Below, in pieces: positions 6,417-7,245 of a stretch of 7,245 nucleotides of DNA. The translations under genes and the position numbers were made by a program. Under the pieces are notes generated by a model that was given only the letters and a program-made list of their open reading frames with translations, was not told the DNA's origin and did no database searches. Numbering within the stretch: position 1 is the first letter of the stretch; each line of letters starts with the position of its first letter. The stretch spans positions 1 through 7,245 of the forward strand of contig JAQVGK010000173.1 of assembly GCA_028696755.1 (NCBI GenBank), written 5' to 3'. Source of the DNA: Bacteroidales bacterium. Its GTDB lineage: Bacteria; Bacteroidota; Bacteroidia; Bacteroidales; ML635J-15.

Positions 6417-7048
6417 CCAAATTTCAAAATAAATATAGAGTCGAATCGAACCGAAGACCAAATTGGGATTATTCGGCCGATGCTTATTATTTCTTAACCA
6501 TGGTTACCCAGCACAGGGAATGTAATTTGGGTGAAATTGTATCCGCCCAAATGATTTTGTCTGATTTCGGTAAAATTGTCGAAACAGAATGGTTTAAATC
6601 ATTCGAAATTCGTGATGAATTGATATTGCACGAATCTATTATAATGCCAAATCATTTGCACGCAATCGTGGAAATTCGAAATGAAATAAATGGAATCGGG
6701 GGCAAAATCGTTGCGTCACACGGCCGTGTGACGCAACAAATTGCCCCCGAATTACCAATAAACCCCGAATTGTTATTAACGATAAAACGGAATCCCCCAG
6801 TTCGTTTACCGAAATCAATTTCATCGTTTATTGCTGGGTTTAAATCGGCGGTAAATACAAAAATTGATGATTATATTGATGAGCATAATTTGTCGATCCC
6901 AAAATATAACCGTAATAATCATTTTTTTCAACCAAATTATCATGATCATATTATTAGAAATCTTATTGAATATGATGCTATTAAAAATTACATTATAAAT
7001 AATCCCAAAAATTGGAAGTCAGATAGTATGAAGAACAATAAATTCTGA
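6413..7048 (+). CDS. REP-associated tyrosine transposase (RAYT), HUH/Y1 family
   Basis: The 211-residue protein matches the RAYT/TnpA-REP branch of Y1 transposases, single-strand DNA endonucleases that use a two-histidine metal site and a tyrosine nucleophile. The N-terminal block has W-D-Y, then Y-Y-F-L-T-M-V-T-Q-H-R and L-G-E-I. The HUH motif is M-P-N-H-L-H at 78-83 (His81 and His83). The C-terminal block contains F-Q-P-N-Y-H-D-H-I-I-R at 172-182 and Y-I-I-N-N-P-K-N-W at 193-201. The catalytic tyrosine is probably in this block, but Tyr176, Tyr187 and Tyr193 cannot be ranked by eye. Between the blocks, residues 89-134 form a low-conservation linker, part of which is encoded by a large palindrome. 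The gene looks intact, with no frameshift. No REP palindromes are visible outside the gene in this window. RAYTs are usually single-copy domesticated enzymes rather than autonomous insertion sequences. Confidence 0.9.
   Translation: MTKFQNKYRVESNRRPNWDYSADAYYFLTMVTQHRECNLGEIVSAQMILSDFGKIVETEWFKSFEIRDELILHESIIMPNHLHAIVEIRNEINGIGGKIVASHGRVTQQIAPELPINPELLLTIKRNPPVRLPKSISSFIAGFKSAVNTKIDDYIDEHNLSIPKYNRNNHFFQPNYHDHIIRNLIEYDAIKNYIINNPKNWKSDSMKNNKF
6697..6749. repeat. REP-like palindrome inside the transposase coding sequence
   Basis: The core is a perfect 28-bp palindrome: left arm GTTGCGTCACACGG at 6710-6723 and its exact reverse complement at 6724-6737. Outside it, CGGGGGCAA (6697-6705) pairs perfectly with TTGCCCCCG (6741-6749), leaving a small asymmetric internal loop of AATC opposite AAA. 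Pairing can extend a few bases further with one bulge. The element is much more GC-rich than the gene around it. It encodes transposase residues about 95-113 in frame, without a stop. Confidence 0.93.
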
Positions 7049-7172
7049 ATGAATTGACCACAATACTGATTATTCAAATTGTCATCTACAAACGCATTAA
7101 AATTCTTGCCAATTAATAAAAAAAACAGTACTGACCGAGTAAATTTTTAAAAAAAGTAGGGCTACTACCAAA

Positions 7173-7184
7173 AGGGTTCACCCT
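7173..7184. repeat. Short inverted repeat before the right-edge gene
   Basis: AGGGT (7173-7177) and ACCCT (7180-7184) are exact reverse complements two bases apart. Just upstream, GTAG and CTAC within 7156-7165 form another tiny dyad. Clustered dyads such as these may mark an insertion-sequence end or a regulatory site, but no terminal repeat partner can be seen because the element leaves the window. Confidence 0.35.
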
Positions 7185-7191
7185 AATGTCG

Positions 7192-7199
7192 TAAATTTG
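7192..7199 (+). promoter_or_regulatory. Candidate -7 element for the right-edge gene
   Basis: TAAATTTG matches TAnnTTTG and stands 23 bases before the ATG at 7223. No TTTG or TTG is found at the -33 position. It is flanked by the 6-bp inverted repeat ATGTCG (7186-7191) and CGACAT (7219-7224), the right half of which overlaps the start codon, so the promoter sits between repeat arms. Confidence 0.4.
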
Positions 7200-7222
7200 T
7201 TTTGCTAAAAATAAAAAACGAC

Positions 7223-7245
7223 ATGAGCAAAGATATAAATAAAAA
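7223..7245 (+). CDS. Start of a gene cut by the right edge (possibly an IS transposase)
   Basis: ATG at 7223 opens a frame that begins M-S-K-D-I-N-K and is still open at the window edge. A -7-like element lies at a suitable distance upstream. The short N-terminus and the small inverted repeats before it recall IS4-like (DUF4372-type) transposases of Bacteroidota, but seven residues cannot establish a family. The gene itself could be a chance ATG. Confidence 0.4.

Noticed and set aside
6697..6749. CRISPR repeat or tRNA-like structure
   Set aside because: There is a single copy with no spacers, and the hairpin is a simple long stem without cloverleaf features.
6639..6824. Antisense frame opposite the transposase as a real gene
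   Set aside because: Its openness and its peptide resemblance to the sense strand are explained by the palindrome; no other gene-like feature is present.

Overview
The window looks like chromosomal DNA from a member of the Bacteroidota, probably a Bacteroidales- or Marinilabiliales-like lineage. The evidence is AT-rich composition, starts without recognisable Shine-Dalgarno sequences, several matches to the Bacteroidota promoter -7 element TAnnTTTG, lipoprotein signal peptides, and protein families common in that phylum. The genus cannot be told from the sequence.

Left half (1-4628) is a same-strand run of four genes. The first is the 3' part of a transglutaminase-like protein; its Cys-His-Asp triad is visible and a beta-propeller-like region follows. 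Next come two lipoproteins. One has TPR-like repeats and a CsgG-like C-terminal module. The other has an LPP20-like N-terminal domain, an Ig-like domain and a C-terminal module that resembles the end of its neighbour. The run ends with a small thiamine-binding-type (UPF0045/MTH1187) protein only four bases downstream. The first three look like envelope proteins and could form one uncharacterised complex; that is an inference from domains and order.

Middle (4629-6160) holds a 206-bp intergenic region with a strong Bacteroidota promoter (two abutting -7 boxes and five copies of GTAAC). It drives an archaeal-type ATPase with a C-terminal DUF234/PD-(D/E)XK-like nuclease domain.

Right part (6161-7245) is accessory. 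It holds a 23-codon signal-peptide-like mini-ORF that overlaps, as ATGA, the start of a REP-associated tyrosine transposase (RAYT, HUH/Y1 family). The transposase gene carries a striking GC-rich palindrome inside its coding sequence: a perfect 28-bp core with an outer 9-bp arm. The window closes with the promoter and first seven codons of another gene, set in small inverted repeats, perhaps the left end of an insertion sequence.

The most unusual items are the coding palindrome in the RAYT gene, its overlapping leader ORF, and the putative three-gene envelope module.
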